A DNA stretch of 64,000 nucleotides, from assembly GCA_910579285.1 (NCBI GenBank), contig CAJTTT010000002.1, positions 202,152 to 266,151 of the forward strand. Direction: 5' to 3'. The notes under the pieces are model-generated. The model did not search any database. It saw nothing but the letters and a program-made list of their open reading frames with translations, and was not told where the DNA came from. This DNA comes from an uncultured Lachnospiraceae bacterium. Lineage in GTDB: Bacteria; Bacillota; Clostridia; Lachnospirales; Lachnospiraceae. Both the position numbers and the translations under genes were made by a program. Below are positions 53,101 to 61,956 of this stretch, in pieces. Position 1 is the stretch's first letter; every line of letters begins with the position of its first letter.

Positions 53101-53173
53101 AGGCTTGCATAAATTCCTTCATTTTTCGACTAATTACACCTGTTTCGAATGAAATTCCTGCATTTTTCGCCAT
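53093..53173 (-). CDS. Candidate 26-residue small protein or leader peptide
   Basis: ATG at 53173 to TAG at 53093 encodes MAKNAGISFETGVISRKMKE followed by FMQAYE. Its stop overlaps the ATG of the GT4 gene in the arrangement ATGAATAG, which favours coupling if it is translated. No strong ribosome site is visible: AAGGA lies about 20 bases before the ATG. It overlaps the degenerate repeats at 53111-53169, so it may be a by-product of them. Low confidence. Confidence 0.25.
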   Translation of the reverse strand: MAKNAGISFETGVISRKMKEFMQAYE

Positions 53174-53314
53174 AATTCAGCAAAAATTCCATCCTTAATT
53201 AAATTTTCATTTATTTTCGTCCATCCGAATCTGTTGATAATTCACTTTATTTTCTGAAAATTTCATCTCATTTTCTTCCAAAAAACATTCGCATTTCTTT
53301 CACTTTTTAAAATT
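53101..53314. repeat. AT-rich gap with degenerate direct repeats
   Basis: Two 18-base copies, AAATTCCTTCATTTTTCG (53111-53128) and AAATTCCTGCATTTTTCG (53152-53169), differ at one base and are offset by 41. More diverged copies of the pattern appear near 53201-53216 and 53259-53277. The whole 214-base gap is far more AT-rich than the genes around it. It may be a regulatory array, or debris at a recombination joint. Confidence 0.6.
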
Positions 53315-55222
53315 TCACTTGTTACCATTCTGGTGCAGATTTTCATACCATTGTTGAAAGACGAAGAAAGCCCAGACCAGCCCGGAATAATTTTCTCCCG
53401 TCCCGCGGCCTCTGTCCCCCGTCTCCAGATAGCCTTCCACCAGCTTTGACACATACGGTTGATCAAACAGATTTTGACGTTTTAGGAAGTCGCATTCCGC
53501 ATAACATAACAATTGTTCTTTAAGTGGTCCACGGAGCCATTTGTCAAGCGGCACGCCAAACCCTTTCTTCGGACGCTCCAGCAGTTCCCTCGGGACATAA
53601 TCATAAGCGATCTCTTTCAAAATATGCTTTTTGTCCCCCGCCGCATATTTATAGGCATGGGGAATCCGATAGGAAAAGTCCATCACATCCGGGTCAAGAA
53701 TCGGGCATCTTGCCTCCAGCGAATATTTCATGGACGCGCGGTCCATCTTGCAGAGAATATCTCCCGGCAGATAGGTGTCCATATCCAGAAGCATCCTGCA
53801 TATCTGCCAGTCTCGCACCTGGTAACAGCTCTCCACAGGATAGTGCACCGGCAGCGCACGTTTCCCCGAAGGCAGCTCACCCACCATAGCCCGCGCCATT
53901 CCCGGGTAATTTCCTGCGCCAAACTGCGTCTTCGTCTCCCGTCCCCTGTTTCCGGCGATCACCCGCACCTTAAAGGGCAGTCTCTTCTCCAGGCCAAACC
54001 GCCTCACTCCCGGCAGACCGCACAGATTGTGCACCACTGCTCCCAGCGTGTCCAGCTTCTGCGCCTGGGCCACCTTCTCGTAAATGTTGTAGCCGCAGTA
54101 AAACTCGTCCCCGCCATCGCCAGAAAGAGCCACCGTCACCTGCTCTCTGGCCAGTTTACAGACTAACATCGTCGGAATCTGGGAGGGATCCGCAAAGGGC
54201 TCGTCATAGTATTTCGGAATACTTTCCACCATCTGCAGCATATCCGGCTCACCGATCATCAGCTCCGTGTGGGCCGTTCCCAGATAATCTGCCACCGCCC
54301 TTGCGTAGGCAGCCTCGTTATAGCTCTCCTCATAAAAACCGATAGAAAAAGTCTTCACGGCCTCCGCGGAATGGGCCTGCGCTATGGCTGTGACCAGCGA
54401 GGAATCATAGCCGCCGCTCAGAAATGTCCCAAGGGGCACGTCCGCTATCATGCGAAGCGACACAGCCCTCTGCAAAAGCGCTTTTAACTGTTCCTTCGCC
54501 TCCTCATAACTCTTCACAGGCCGTTCCTTCGCCTCCCCGTAGGCTTCACGCACACTCCAGTAGTTCCATGTAACGGCCTTTCCGCCCTGAAACTTGAGAA
54601 CCGCGCCCGGTGCAAGCTTATAGACATTCTCATAGACGCTCTCCGGCGCGTTGATATACTGCTGGTAGAGGTAGCGCGAGAGCACGCCCCTGTCTATCTT
54701 TCCCTGAAAATCCGGGCAGGCCATGATCGGCTTCAGCTCCGACGCAAACACAAGCTCTTCCCGCTCATACCAGTAATAGAGAGGTTTCTTGCCAATGCGG
54801 TCACGGATCAGATAAACAGCCTCCTCCTCCCGGTCAAAAAGGGCGATAGCAAACATGCCGTTAAACCGATTCACACAGGAAACGCCCCATTTTAAATAGG
54901 CGGCTATGATGACCTCCGTGTCACAGTCCGACCGGAAGGGATAGTCCGCCAATTCTTCTCTCAGTTCTCTGAAATTATAAATTTCCCCGTTATAAACCAC
55001 TGCAACCCGGCCGTCTGCCGAGTGCATGGGCTGATGCCCCAAAGACGAAAGATCCAGAATGGAAAGCCGTCTCTGTGCAAATCCCACATGGTAGCCTCCT
55101 GTCAGCGGATAAGTCTCCTCACCGCTGTCGTTTGGCCCCCTGTGATACATCGTGTCATTCATCCTCTTTAACTGTCCGGGCGTCACTTCCCGTTTTCTGA
55201 TGTACCCGCATATCCCACACAT
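53315..55222 (-). CDS. asnB: Asparagine synthase (glutamine-hydrolysing), AsnB type
   Basis: 635 residues. The start was placed at the ATG at 55222 because it has GGAG six bases upstream and yields MCGICGYIRKREVTPG with Cys2 as the glutaminase nucleophile. HRGPNDSGEETYPLTGGYH and YNGEIYNFRELREEL belong to the Ntn domain; GTFLSGGYDSSLVTAIAQ (PP-loop) and VALSGDGGDEFYCGYNIYEK to the synthase domain. It differs enough from the copy at 48904-50859 that a recent duplication is unlikely. Amidation of a sugar acid or making asparagine are both possible. Confidence 0.92.
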   Translation of the reverse strand: MCGICGYIRKREVTPGQLKRMNDTMYHRGPNDSGEETYPLTGGYHVGFAQRRLSILDLSSLGHQPMHSADGRVAVVYNGEIYNFRELREELADYPFRSDCDTEVIIAAYLKWGVSCVNRFNGMFAIALFDREEEAVYLIRDRIGKKPLYYWYEREELVFASELKPIMACPDFQGKIDRGVLSRYLYQQYINAPESVYENVYKLAPGAVLKFQGGKAVTWNYWSVREAYGEAKERPVKSYEEAKEQLKALLQRAVSLRMIADVPLGTFLSGGYDSSLVTAIAQAHSAEAVKTFSIGFYEESYNEAAYARAVADYLGTAHTELMIGEPDMLQMVESIPKYYDEPFADPSQIPTMLVCKLAREQVTVALSGDGGDEFYCGYNIYEKVAQAQKLDTLGAVVHNLCGLPGVRRFGLEKRLPFKVRVIAGNRGRETKTQFGAGNYPGMARAMVGELPSGKRALPVHYPVESCYQVRDWQICRMLLDMDTYLPGDILCKMDRASMKYSLEARCPILDPDVMDFSYRIPHAYKYAAGDKKHILKEIAYDYVPRELLERPKKGFGVPLDKWLRGPLKEQLLCYAECDFLKRQNLFDQPYVSKLVEGYLETGDRGRGTGENYSGLVWAFFVFQQWYENLHQNGNK

Positions 55223-55258
55223 TTCAAACTCCATTCTGGAAAATGCCTGTTTTTGGCA

Positions 55259-56017
55259 TTATCTCACATCCTTGCCCATAAAATATTCCCTGTATTCCCC
55301 GAAGTCCTTACATTCATTGTCCACGGACTCCACCAGCTCCACATATTTCTCCTGCATAAGCGCCCGGTAATTTTCAAAATTATTATACCCCTTTTTGCTC
55401 CAGGCAAAAGGATGGGTCAGAATCTGCACCTTGTCAAAGCCCGTAATATTTGCCTCGTCCGGGTAACCGTAGCGCCAGATGTGATTTGCGTCCGACATAT
55501 ATTTGACGCCCAATTTCGTATCATCTGTTATTTTATCTGCATAGGTAAAAAACTCATCCTGGTACGCGTTGAGCAGGCCGTCCAGCTTGATATTCTCCCT
55601 GAGAACGTCATTGGAGGGCCTGTGCACCGAAAATTCGGTGATGGCAAAGCCGAACATCTCGCTCAAAATATCCACTTCCATGCGGATGCGCTTCTTGATC
55701 TGTTCCATATCCGTCATGCCGTTTAAAGCGAAATGAAGGCCGATATGCTGTCCTCTCTCGTGCATATCCTTGATGATATCCATATTTTTCCGGGAAAGAA
55801 TATTGTAAGAATTGTTTGTCCACTGGAAAAAGAACGTGGAGGTAAAGTCCATGCTCTGCTCCACCTTGGCAAGCTGCCACGCCCTCTCTACGCTGTACTC
55901 CACATCGTGGCGCATGATCACGAAGGCATCCCTGTTCAACGCCTCCGCATAGCCGCACTGACGGCCCGTGGATTGTATAATTCTGATCATTTCCCTGTAA
56001 TCGTCAAATGAAAACAT
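55259..56017 (-). CDS. Polysaccharide-deacetylase-like (NodB-type) protein
   Basis: 252 residues without signal peptide or membrane segment. AFVIMRHDVEYSVERAWQLA places an Asp in motif 1, GQHIGLHFALNGM resembles the HxxxH metal site (motif 2), and VQILTHPFAWSKKG the C-terminal His motif of the NodB/CE4 fold. With motif 1 as RHDVE rather than TFDDG it belongs to a divergent branch. If cytoplasmic, it would deacetylate a nucleotide- or lipid-linked sugar before export. GGAGG lies five bases upstream of the ATG, and an extended -10 element 50 bases upstream. Confidence 0.75.
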   Translation of the reverse strand: MFSFDDYREMIRIIQSTGRQCGYAEALNRDAFVIMRHDVEYSVERAWQLAKVEQSMDFTSTFFFQWTNNSYNILSRKNMDIIKDMHERGQHIGLHFALNGMTDMEQIKKRIRMEVDILSEMFGFAITEFSVHRPSNDVLRENIKLDGLLNAYQDEFFTYADKITDDTKLGVKYMSDANHIWRYGYPDEANITGFDKVQILTHPFAWSKKGYNNFENYRALMQEKYVELVESVDNECKDFGEYREYFMGKDVR

Positions 56018-56064
56018 ATTTTCCTCCGCTCCAAACTGTTTCTTTCCTTCTGCTTTTAAGTAAG

Positions 56065-56073
56065 TTTACCACA
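56065..56073 (-). promoter_or_regulatory. Possible extended -10 element TGGTAAACT
   Basis: GTGTGGTAAACT on the minus strand lies about 50 bases before the deacetylase-like gene, just after the DUF6056 stop. No -35 box is clear. If real, it separates the Dlt-like operon from the genes to the left. Confidence 0.35.
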
Positions 56074-56088
56074 CTTTTTTTAAAATCG

Positions 56089-57561
56089 CTACTGTGCCCG
56101 CCGCACGGACCGTTTCCCGTAATAGGCGGCAATCCCCTGATTCACCCACCCATTTTCATCCGCATCGAAATAGAAGCACTCAAAATCCTCAATATATTCC
56201 GGCATTTCCAACACCACGTCCTCCTCCGGGCAGGATTCCAGATAATCATACAGACCGACACATTTTTCATAATACGCCTGATAGCTTCCGTTGTGCACAT
56301 AGCGCGCCACCCGGTACAGCGGCAGTTCCTCCAGGGACAGCGGGCTCACAACCAGAGCCGCCAGGCAGACATAGAGCAGAACAGCTACCGTCCCTGCGTC
56401 TGCAGACAGGCCCCAAAGCCTGTGACAGCATATCCCGAGAAACAGCGCCAGATTCAAAAGAGAAATCACCATAGCCGTATCTATTATAAAATAACACCTG
56501 TTAGGCACATATGCTCCGCCGTAGCCGAGCGCCACGGGAAAATCCGCCACCAGCCCCGACAAAAGCGCAAGCGCCGTGGCAATGCCGTACTCCCTGAGAG
56601 CGATCCGGCACCTTCCCGACAGATAAACGCCAGCCGCAATCAGCAGCAGAAACGCCAGCCCCAGCATGGTCTCCCGAAAAAGCCTGCCCGTCTCCCCCAC
56701 AAACATGCGCACGGTATGGACAACCGCCTCCCCAAAATGCAGGCCCGCCCCCGCCGTCTCGTCATGTCTGGAGAAATTGCCGGGCGCCGCCGCATTGATC
56801 AGCGCACCTGCAAAAGCCGCCCCAAAGACCGCCAGATTGTACCGCAACAGCTTTCTCCGGGAGAAAAAGAACACCGCCGTCAGCGCAAGGGTCATATAGC
56901 ATCCCACACCCGCCACCGCCAGCGAACCGCCGCAGGAGAGGAACAGAAGAACCGCCGCAGCCACCGCGCAGATTCTTTTTCTCAGAGCGCTCCCCTCTTC
57001 CTTATTTATAAGAAGAAACAGTGTCAGACCGATGAGCAGAAAAGAAAACGGCATACTGTACGCCACCGCCCCGGAATACCAGAAGTAAATCTCGGCATAG
57101 ACGTCCGCATTGACCACCGTCAAAAAAAAGATCGTGAGAACCAAAACCCGCAGGGGCAGAGGACGCATGGCCCCGCCGGATGCAAAAGTTTCCGACTGCA
57201 GGAAGGAAAGTCCCATCCACAAAAGAACTGCCAGCGAAACAAGGAACAACAGCGCATTTCCCACCATCACTGCCCGCAGCTGCGGCAGTCCAAAATTGTT
57301 GATGGGCGAGAAAAACGCCTGCAAGAACATGGAAAACCACGTTCCCTGCCAGTCCATGTACAGATCCTTCACATATCGGAGAGATGCCGCAAAATATTCC
57401 GGCAGTGAGACGTGGAACGCCCCCACCCTCACACCGTGGGTGAAATCGTCCCCGCTGAGCACCGTATAACCCGCGCCTGCCGCAAAAACGGCGATGGCGG
57501 ACAAAATCACAATAACACATGCTATTGAAAATAAAATTCCCGCTGTCCTTTTTCCTCTCAC
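56089..57561 (-). CDS. DUF6056 polytopic membrane protein, GT-C-like
   Basis: 490 residues starting with GTG at 57561 (AAGGA nine bases upstream). About eleven membrane segments. The first outer loop has LSGDDFTHGVRVGAF and then LYMDWQGTWFSMFLQAF; the C-terminus reads ENGWVNQGIAAYYGKRSVRR. Each of these is shared with the DUF6056 protein at 42114-43634 (DD, G-RV, DWQGT, W-N--A-YY-K-SVR). GT-C-type transfer of a polyprenyl-linked sugar is inferred from the conserved acidic pair in the first loop. It is the last gene of the Dlt-like operon. Confidence 0.8.
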   Translation of the reverse strand: MRGKRTAGILFSIACVIVILSAIAVFAAGAGYTVLSGDDFTHGVRVGAFHVSLPEYFAASLRYVKDLYMDWQGTWFSMFLQAFFSPINNFGLPQLRAVMVGNALLFLVSLAVLLWMGLSFLQSETFASGGAMRPLPLRVLVLTIFFLTVVNADVYAEIYFWYSGAVAYSMPFSFLLIGLTLFLLINKEEGSALRKRICAVAAAVLLFLSCGGSLAVAGVGCYMTLALTAVFFFSRRKLLRYNLAVFGAAFAGALINAAAPGNFSRHDETAGAGLHFGEAVVHTVRMFVGETGRLFRETMLGLAFLLLIAAGVYLSGRCRIALREYGIATALALLSGLVADFPVALGYGGAYVPNRCYFIIDTAMVISLLNLALFLGICCHRLWGLSADAGTVAVLLYVCLAALVVSPLSLEELPLYRVARYVHNGSYQAYYEKCVGLYDYLESCPEEDVVLEMPEYIEDFECFYFDADENGWVNQGIAAYYGKRSVRRAQ

Positions 57562-57625
57562 GAAACTGTTTCCTTCCCGATTCTAAGCCGCACCCTCTGT
57601 ATCATCCGCAGGCAGATACCCGTTC

Positions 57626-59206
57626 CTAAAAACTTTGGTACAGAAACGCCGCCGTATCATAACTTCCGCCGTAAATCCCCGTAATCAGCAGAACCAATGC
57701 CACACCGTAATAGCAGCACCACCGCACAGCCATCGGGCAGGCCGCCAGCGTGCGGCGCACATCCTTCCCCCGCTCCTCCCATATCGAAACCGCAAGCCAC
57801 AGCAGACAGGCAGCAGCCAGCAGCAAAAAGCCGTACCTGCTAAGCCCCCAGTCAGTCACCCCCAGAATCCCTTCTTTCAGCCGAAAATCCATGAAAAACG
57901 CACGGTAAATCTCTCCCGCCTGGGAAAGGCTCTCCGCGCGGATCAGTACGTCCGCCACAAACACAATCGCACATGTCCTGACCACGGCAAAGAGGCTGTA
58001 ACATTTTCCTCCCTTAATATGGAGCTTTTCCCTCCATATGCCGTACTGCCGTTCCAGCACAAGAGAAACGCACATGATGATGCCGTAATAAACGCCCCAG
58101 AGGATATAACTGGCGGTTCTTCCGTGCCACATACCTGTCAACAGCCAGACAAGCATGGTGCCGATCACCCCGGTCACATGTTTCCCAAAACCGGGCCATC
58201 TCTTTTTCGCCGCCTTGCCGATTTTCCGCCCTGTCCCGGACATCACAAAGGAGAACATCACATAGTCCTTAAACCATGTGCCGAGGGTGATATGCCATCT
58301 GCGCCAAAATTCCGCCACAGACTTTGAGAAATAAGGTCTTTTAAAGTTCTCCGGCAGAGCGATGTCAAAGGTTTCACTGATTCCCAGCGCCATATCCATA
58401 TAGCCGGAAAAATCCGCGTAGAGCTGCAGCATATAGAGAACAACCGCGGCCGCGTAAATGCTGCCCGGAATCCCCTCCTGTGCGCTCCCGAACACATTTC
58501 CCACAAAGAGATTGATCCGATCCGCAATCACCAGCTTTTTGAAGGCGCCCCAGACAAACCGCTGTACGCCGAAAAGCATTCTCTCGTAATCGAAGACATG
58601 CTCCCGCTCAAACTCTCCCTGCAGTTTCGCAAAACGGTTGAAGGGCCCCTGCGTAATCGCCGGAAAATACGCCAGAAACAGGAAAAGCTTCACGGGGTTT
58701 TCCTGCGCCCCGCACTGTTCCCTTCCCACATCCACCACATAACCGATGGCCGTCAGCGTGTAAAAGGAGATGCCAAGGGGCATCACCACCCGCTCAAAAA
58801 ACGCATCGCTCCGGGATGTGGTCATTCCCATCTGCCGCAGGAAAGGCAGAATCACCACCATATATTTCGTGCAGAGCAGGATGCCCAGACTGTACACAAA
58901 ATAAAGGATTTGAACGCGTCTTCTGCGCCTCTCAAATCCCAGTTTTACCGCCTTTTTCTCCTCTTTATCCGCAAGATCCGAAAGCGCATGTTTCTGCGCC
59001 GCCAGACTGCGTTTTAAATACAGGCCGCAGGCATAAGCGCCCGCCCCCGTCAAAAGAATCCCAATCGGAATCCCGCCCGTGCCAGCCACATAAAACAGAC
59101 CGCTCGCCACGGCCAGAATCATCCACTGGCGCGTTTTCGGCGCCAGATAATAGAGGGCAAATGAAATCACCCAAAGTATGATAAATGCAGCAGATAAAAA
59201 TTGCAT
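57626..59206 (-). CDS. MBOAT O-acyltransferase (DltB/AlgI-like)
   Basis: 526 residues, about eleven membrane segments. KSVAEFWRRWHITLGTWFKD (about 295-314) and LTGMWHGRTASYILWGVYYG (about 356-375) are the two MBOAT signatures, with the catalytic His at about 361 at the base of the membrane funnel. QGPFNRFAKL and YADFSGYMDMALGISETF are typical of the DltB/AlgI branch. These enzymes take an acyl group from a cytoplasmic donor, in DltB the D-alanyl carrier protein, and move it across the membrane onto a glycan or an SGNH partner. Here the carrier gene is 12 bases upstream, which makes carrier-bound acyl the likely donor. Confidence 0.95.
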   Translation of the reverse strand: MQFLSAAFIILWVISFALYYLAPKTRQWMILAVASGLFYVAGTGGIPIGILLTGAGAYACGLYLKRSLAAQKHALSDLADKEEKKAVKLGFERRRRRVQILYFVYSLGILLCTKYMVVILPFLRQMGMTTSRSDAFFERVVMPLGISFYTLTAIGYVVDVGREQCGAQENPVKLFLFLAYFPAITQGPFNRFAKLQGEFEREHVFDYERMLFGVQRFVWGAFKKLVIADRINLFVGNVFGSAQEGIPGSIYAAAVVLYMLQLYADFSGYMDMALGISETFDIALPENFKRPYFSKSVAEFWRRWHITLGTWFKDYVMFSFVMSGTGRKIGKAAKKRWPGFGKHVTGVIGTMLVWLLTGMWHGRTASYILWGVYYGIIMCVSLVLERQYGIWREKLHIKGGKCYSLFAVVRTCAIVFVADVLIRAESLSQAGEIYRAFFMDFRLKEGILGVTDWGLSRYGFLLLAAACLLWLAVSIWEERGKDVRRTLAACPMAVRWCCYYGVALVLLITGIYGGSYDTAAFLYQSF

Positions 59207-59218
59207 CGGCCCCCCGCG

Positions 59219-59449
59219 TTACTCTTCCGTGAGCTGTCTCACCAGCTCTATGATCGCCTCTTTGTTCCTAAAGTTCTCCGCCACCACATACTTGGCGTCG
59301 ATCTCAATATCAAAAACGTCCTCCAGCTCGCTCACAACATTGATCACCGTAAAGGAGTCAATCACGCCCTCCTCCATCATGTTGTCGCCCGTGTAGCTGA
59401 TCGCTTCCTCGCAATACTCTTCCAGTATTTCCAGCACTTTTTCTTCCAT
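59219..59449 (-). CDS. Acyl/aminoacyl carrier protein (DltC-like)
   Basis: 76 residues from the ATG at 59449 (AAAGGA eight bases upstream). A four-helix carrier protein with MEEGVIDSFTVINVVSELED; Ser32 in the IDSF motif is the expected site for 4'-phosphopantetheine. The rest is acidic, as in DltC and ACPs. It lies between the formyltransferase gene and the MBOAT gene and is the natural partner of the adenylation enzyme at 60342-61913. Whether it carries D-alanine, another amino acid or a formylated form is not readable from its sequence. Confidence 0.92.
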   Translation of the reverse strand: MEEKVLEILEEYCEEAISYTGDNMMEEGVIDSFTVINVVSELEDVFDIEIDAKYVVAENFRNKEAIIELVRQLTEE

Positions 59450-59487
59450 AACCGTATCCTTTCTCTCTATATCCTGTTTCCGCAATA

Positions 59488-60345
59488 TTATAACACGCGA
59501 TATTTAATCTTCAGCAAATTTCCGTCCGCAAGCGGCAGATAAAGCGTGTCCGCCTCTTCTCCTCTTTTCTCCAGGGCAATCTTGCGATACCGCAGAATCT
59601 CCGCGCGCGCTCCCTCCACTTCTGTCTGAAGCGGCGGAAAAATGCCGCTTTTTCCGTAGTCCACGCTTCTAAGCAGGCGGTACAGCTTTTCCGGCTCCTC
59701 CTCCAGATGCAAAAAACCGCCTCCCGGTATCTCAGTCGAACGGTACAATTTTCTGTCCGGTGAAAAACGCTGCGGCTTCGCCTCGGCGGTCTCCTGCAGC
59801 ACGCTGTCAAAGCATTCGCGAAACCCTTCGCAGGCCAGATCCATCAGCCGTTGCGTCAGTTCATAGGCTTTCGTGTCAGGGCCGATCTCACAGCTTTTCT
59901 GGACAATGATGTTTCCCTCATCCACACCCGCCGTCACATAGTGCCAGGTGATACCCGTCCGCTCCCCGCCCTGATAAATAACCCAGCTCGGCGCATTTCT
60001 CCCGGGATAGTCCGGCAGAAGGGCGTTGTGAAAATTGATGATCGTCACCTGTTCCCGCTCCACCAGCGCCGCCGGAAACAGAAAATTGTTGCTGGCGGAG
60101 ACAATCAGTGTTTTCTCCTCCATCCGGGCAAGATAACCGCCCAGTTCCCGCCTGTCCGGCATGGACGCAAAGGGAATGCCCCTCTCTTCGCAGATCTGCC
60201 TCGTGACACTCAGGGCGTGAGGCTCATGCTCAATAAATTCCAGATCATAGCCATAATCCGTCCGTCTAACGTCCGTATATTTCAGTATTTCCCCGGTGGC
60301 TTTCCCGTAACCGATCACTACGACTTTCTCAAAATCTGTTCTCAT
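59488..60345 (-). CDS. Formyltransferase-family protein in a Dlt-like operon
   Basis: 285 residues. IINFHNALLPDYPGRNAPSW (about 102-121) has the Asn104 and His106 of the N-H-D triad in a HxSLLP-like motif, and TAGVDEGNIIVQK gives Asp142. These residues bind 10-formyltetrahydrofolate and activate the amine in methionyl-tRNA, sugar and NRPS formyltransferases. A C-terminal region of about 100 residues follows. The ATG overlaps the stop of the adenylation gene by four bases, and the carrier gene is 38 bases downstream. The order equals a split F-A-T module, so the proposed substrate is the aminoacyl group on the carrier. A sugar-amine substrate remains an alternative. Confidence 0.88.
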   Translation of the reverse strand: MRTDFEKVVVIGYGKATGEILKYTDVRRTDYGYDLEFIEHEPHALSVTRQICEERGIPFASMPDRRELGGYLARMEEKTLIVSASNNFLFPAALVEREQVTIINFHNALLPDYPGRNAPSWVIYQGGERTGITWHYVTAGVDEGNIIVQKSCEIGPDTKAYELTQRLMDLACEGFRECFDSVLQETAEAKPQRFSPDRKLYRSTEIPGGGFLHLEEEPEKLYRLLRSVDYGKSGIFPPLQTEVEGARAEILRYRKIALEKRGEEADTLYLPLADGNLLKIKYRVL

Positions 60346-61913
60346 TTCGCGATATATTCCTTCAACTTCACCCGGTCGATCTTGCCGTTGGCATTGATCG
60401 GCATTTTCTCCACGCGGATCACCTTATTCGGCAGCATATACTCCGGCACCAGGTGAGAGATTTTTTCATTGATATACGCCTTCTCCAGCTCCTCCTCTAT
60501 GAAGAGCACGATCTTCTGCCGTTTCTCGTCATAGAGACAGCAGTTTAAGGAAATCTCCGGCATCGAAGACACCGCCGTCTCGATCTCTCCAAGCTCGATT
60601 CTGTGCCCCATATGCTTGATCTGGAAATCCTTTCTGGAAAGATACAGGATCTCACCGCGCTCATTATATTTCACAATGTCCCCTGTACGGTAAATCAGCT
60701 CCGGCACCGCCTGATTCAGCGGATTCTGCACGAACGCCTCCAACGTCTTCTCCGGGTTTTTATAATAACCCATAGACAGGGACGTCCCCCTCACGCAGAG
60801 TTCTCCCGGCTCGTCCCCTGTCACGGGCATGTCTTTCTCATTTAGCACACAAATGTCTGTGTTCGGCATGGGGAACCCGATCGGGAGCGGTTCCTCGTCC
60901 GAAAATTCACGATCTACAATATAATATGTGCAGGCATCCGTGATCTCCGTAGGGCCGTACAGGTTTGCATACTGCACATCCGGCAGGAATCTGCGCCACA
61001 CGTTGAGCTGCTTGTTCGGCATCACCTCACCGCAGAACAGCACGCGCCGCAGCGTATCCGTCAGATCCACATTTTTAAACGCCTTAAGTTTCGCCACCAC
61101 AATAAGCGCCGAGGGCACCCAGAAAATGGTATTGATTTTCTTTTCCTTCAGATACTCCAGCAGGGGCACCGGCTGGGCAAACAGCGTTTTCGGGATAATA
61201 TAGGTCGTCGCACCCGTCTTCAGAGTGCTGTAAATATCCAGAATGGAATTGTCAAAATAGAACGGAGCCTGGTTGCCGAAGCTGTCCTTCTCCGTGATGG
61301 CAAAGGTTTCCGTCACCCAGTCGATATAGTCGATCACAGCCCGGTGATTGATGGTCACACCCTTCGGCACGCCCGTTGATCCTGAGGTAAACAGCACATA
61401 CAAAAGGTCGGTGTCAATGCCGCGCTTTCTCGCCGCATCCAGGGCAGCCTCGCGCGCCGGTTCTGCTTTCCTGTCCTCGTCAGATAAACATGCCTTCTCA
61501 TAAGCCGCATCCAGCACGCCGGATCCCAGAACCTCCTCCAGCAAAAGCAGATCCCCCTGATATTCATAGGCCGAAAAGACTTCCCGCAAAGCGCCTGTGG
61601 TGATAACCACTGCCGGCTCTAAAACTTCCAGAATTTTATTGACGCGGCTCCCCGGCATATCCACATCAATGGGCGAGTAAAAATTACAGCTATAAGCAGC
61701 CCCCATAAAGGAGACAAGCACATCCACGCCTTTTTCCAGAAAGATGGCCACCGGCTTCTTAAAAAGTCCCCGCGCCGTCAGTTCACAGCCGATGGCTCTG
61801 GCCTGCGTCCGCAGTTCGCTGAACGTAATTTCCTTATTTTCATCCGCATAGGCCGTCTTGTCGGGGAAGCGCGCCGCCGTCTCGTCCAGCCAGTAGGTAA
61901 TGTTCGCTTTCAT
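60342..61913 (-). CDS. Amino acid adenylation enzyme (DltA-like)
   Basis: 523 residues from the ATG at 61913 (AAGGA seven bases upstream). Core motifs are complete: A3 LFTSGSTGVPKGVTINH, A4 APFYFDNSILDIYSTL, A5 NLYGPTEITDACTY, A7 YRTGDIVKYNERGEILYLS, A8 FQIKHMGHRIELGEIE and A10 NANGKIDR with the catalytic Lys511. The size and A4/A8 regions are closest to DltA, which loads D-alanine on DltC. The site aligned with the DltA selectivity cysteine appears to be Val273, so the amino acid may not be D-alanine. It overlaps the formyltransferase start by four bases. Confidence 0.92.
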   Translation of the reverse strand: MKANITYWLDETAARFPDKTAYADENKEITFSELRTQARAIGCELTARGLFKKPVAIFLEKGVDVLVSFMGAAYSCNFYSPIDVDMPGSRVNKILEVLEPAVVITTGALREVFSAYEYQGDLLLLEEVLGSGVLDAAYEKACLSDEDRKAEPAREAALDAARKRGIDTDLLYVLFTSGSTGVPKGVTINHRAVIDYIDWVTETFAITEKDSFGNQAPFYFDNSILDIYSTLKTGATTYIIPKTLFAQPVPLLEYLKEKKINTIFWVPSALIVVAKLKAFKNVDLTDTLRRVLFCGEVMPNKQLNVWRRFLPDVQYANLYGPTEITDACTYYIVDREFSDEEPLPIGFPMPNTDICVLNEKDMPVTGDEPGELCVRGTSLSMGYYKNPEKTLEAFVQNPLNQAVPELIYRTGDIVKYNERGEILYLSRKDFQIKHMGHRIELGEIETAVSSMPEISLNCCLYDEKRQKIVLFIEEELEKAYINEKISHLVPEYMLPNKVIRVEKMPINANGKIDRVKLKEYIAK

Positions 61914-61956
61914 CGTTACATCCTTATCGGTCCGCATGGATTTCCACGCAGTCTGC

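Noticed and set aside
53111..53169. CRISPR-like array
   Set aside because: Only two good repeat copies of 18 bases, AT-rich, decaying outward, with no cas genes.
56008..57408. Long plus-strand open frame (466 codons) opposite the DUF6056 gene
   Set aside because: Composition is dominated by Arg, His, Gln and Pro, there are no recognisable motifs or ribosome site, and the minus strand holds a membrane protein with conserved motifs.
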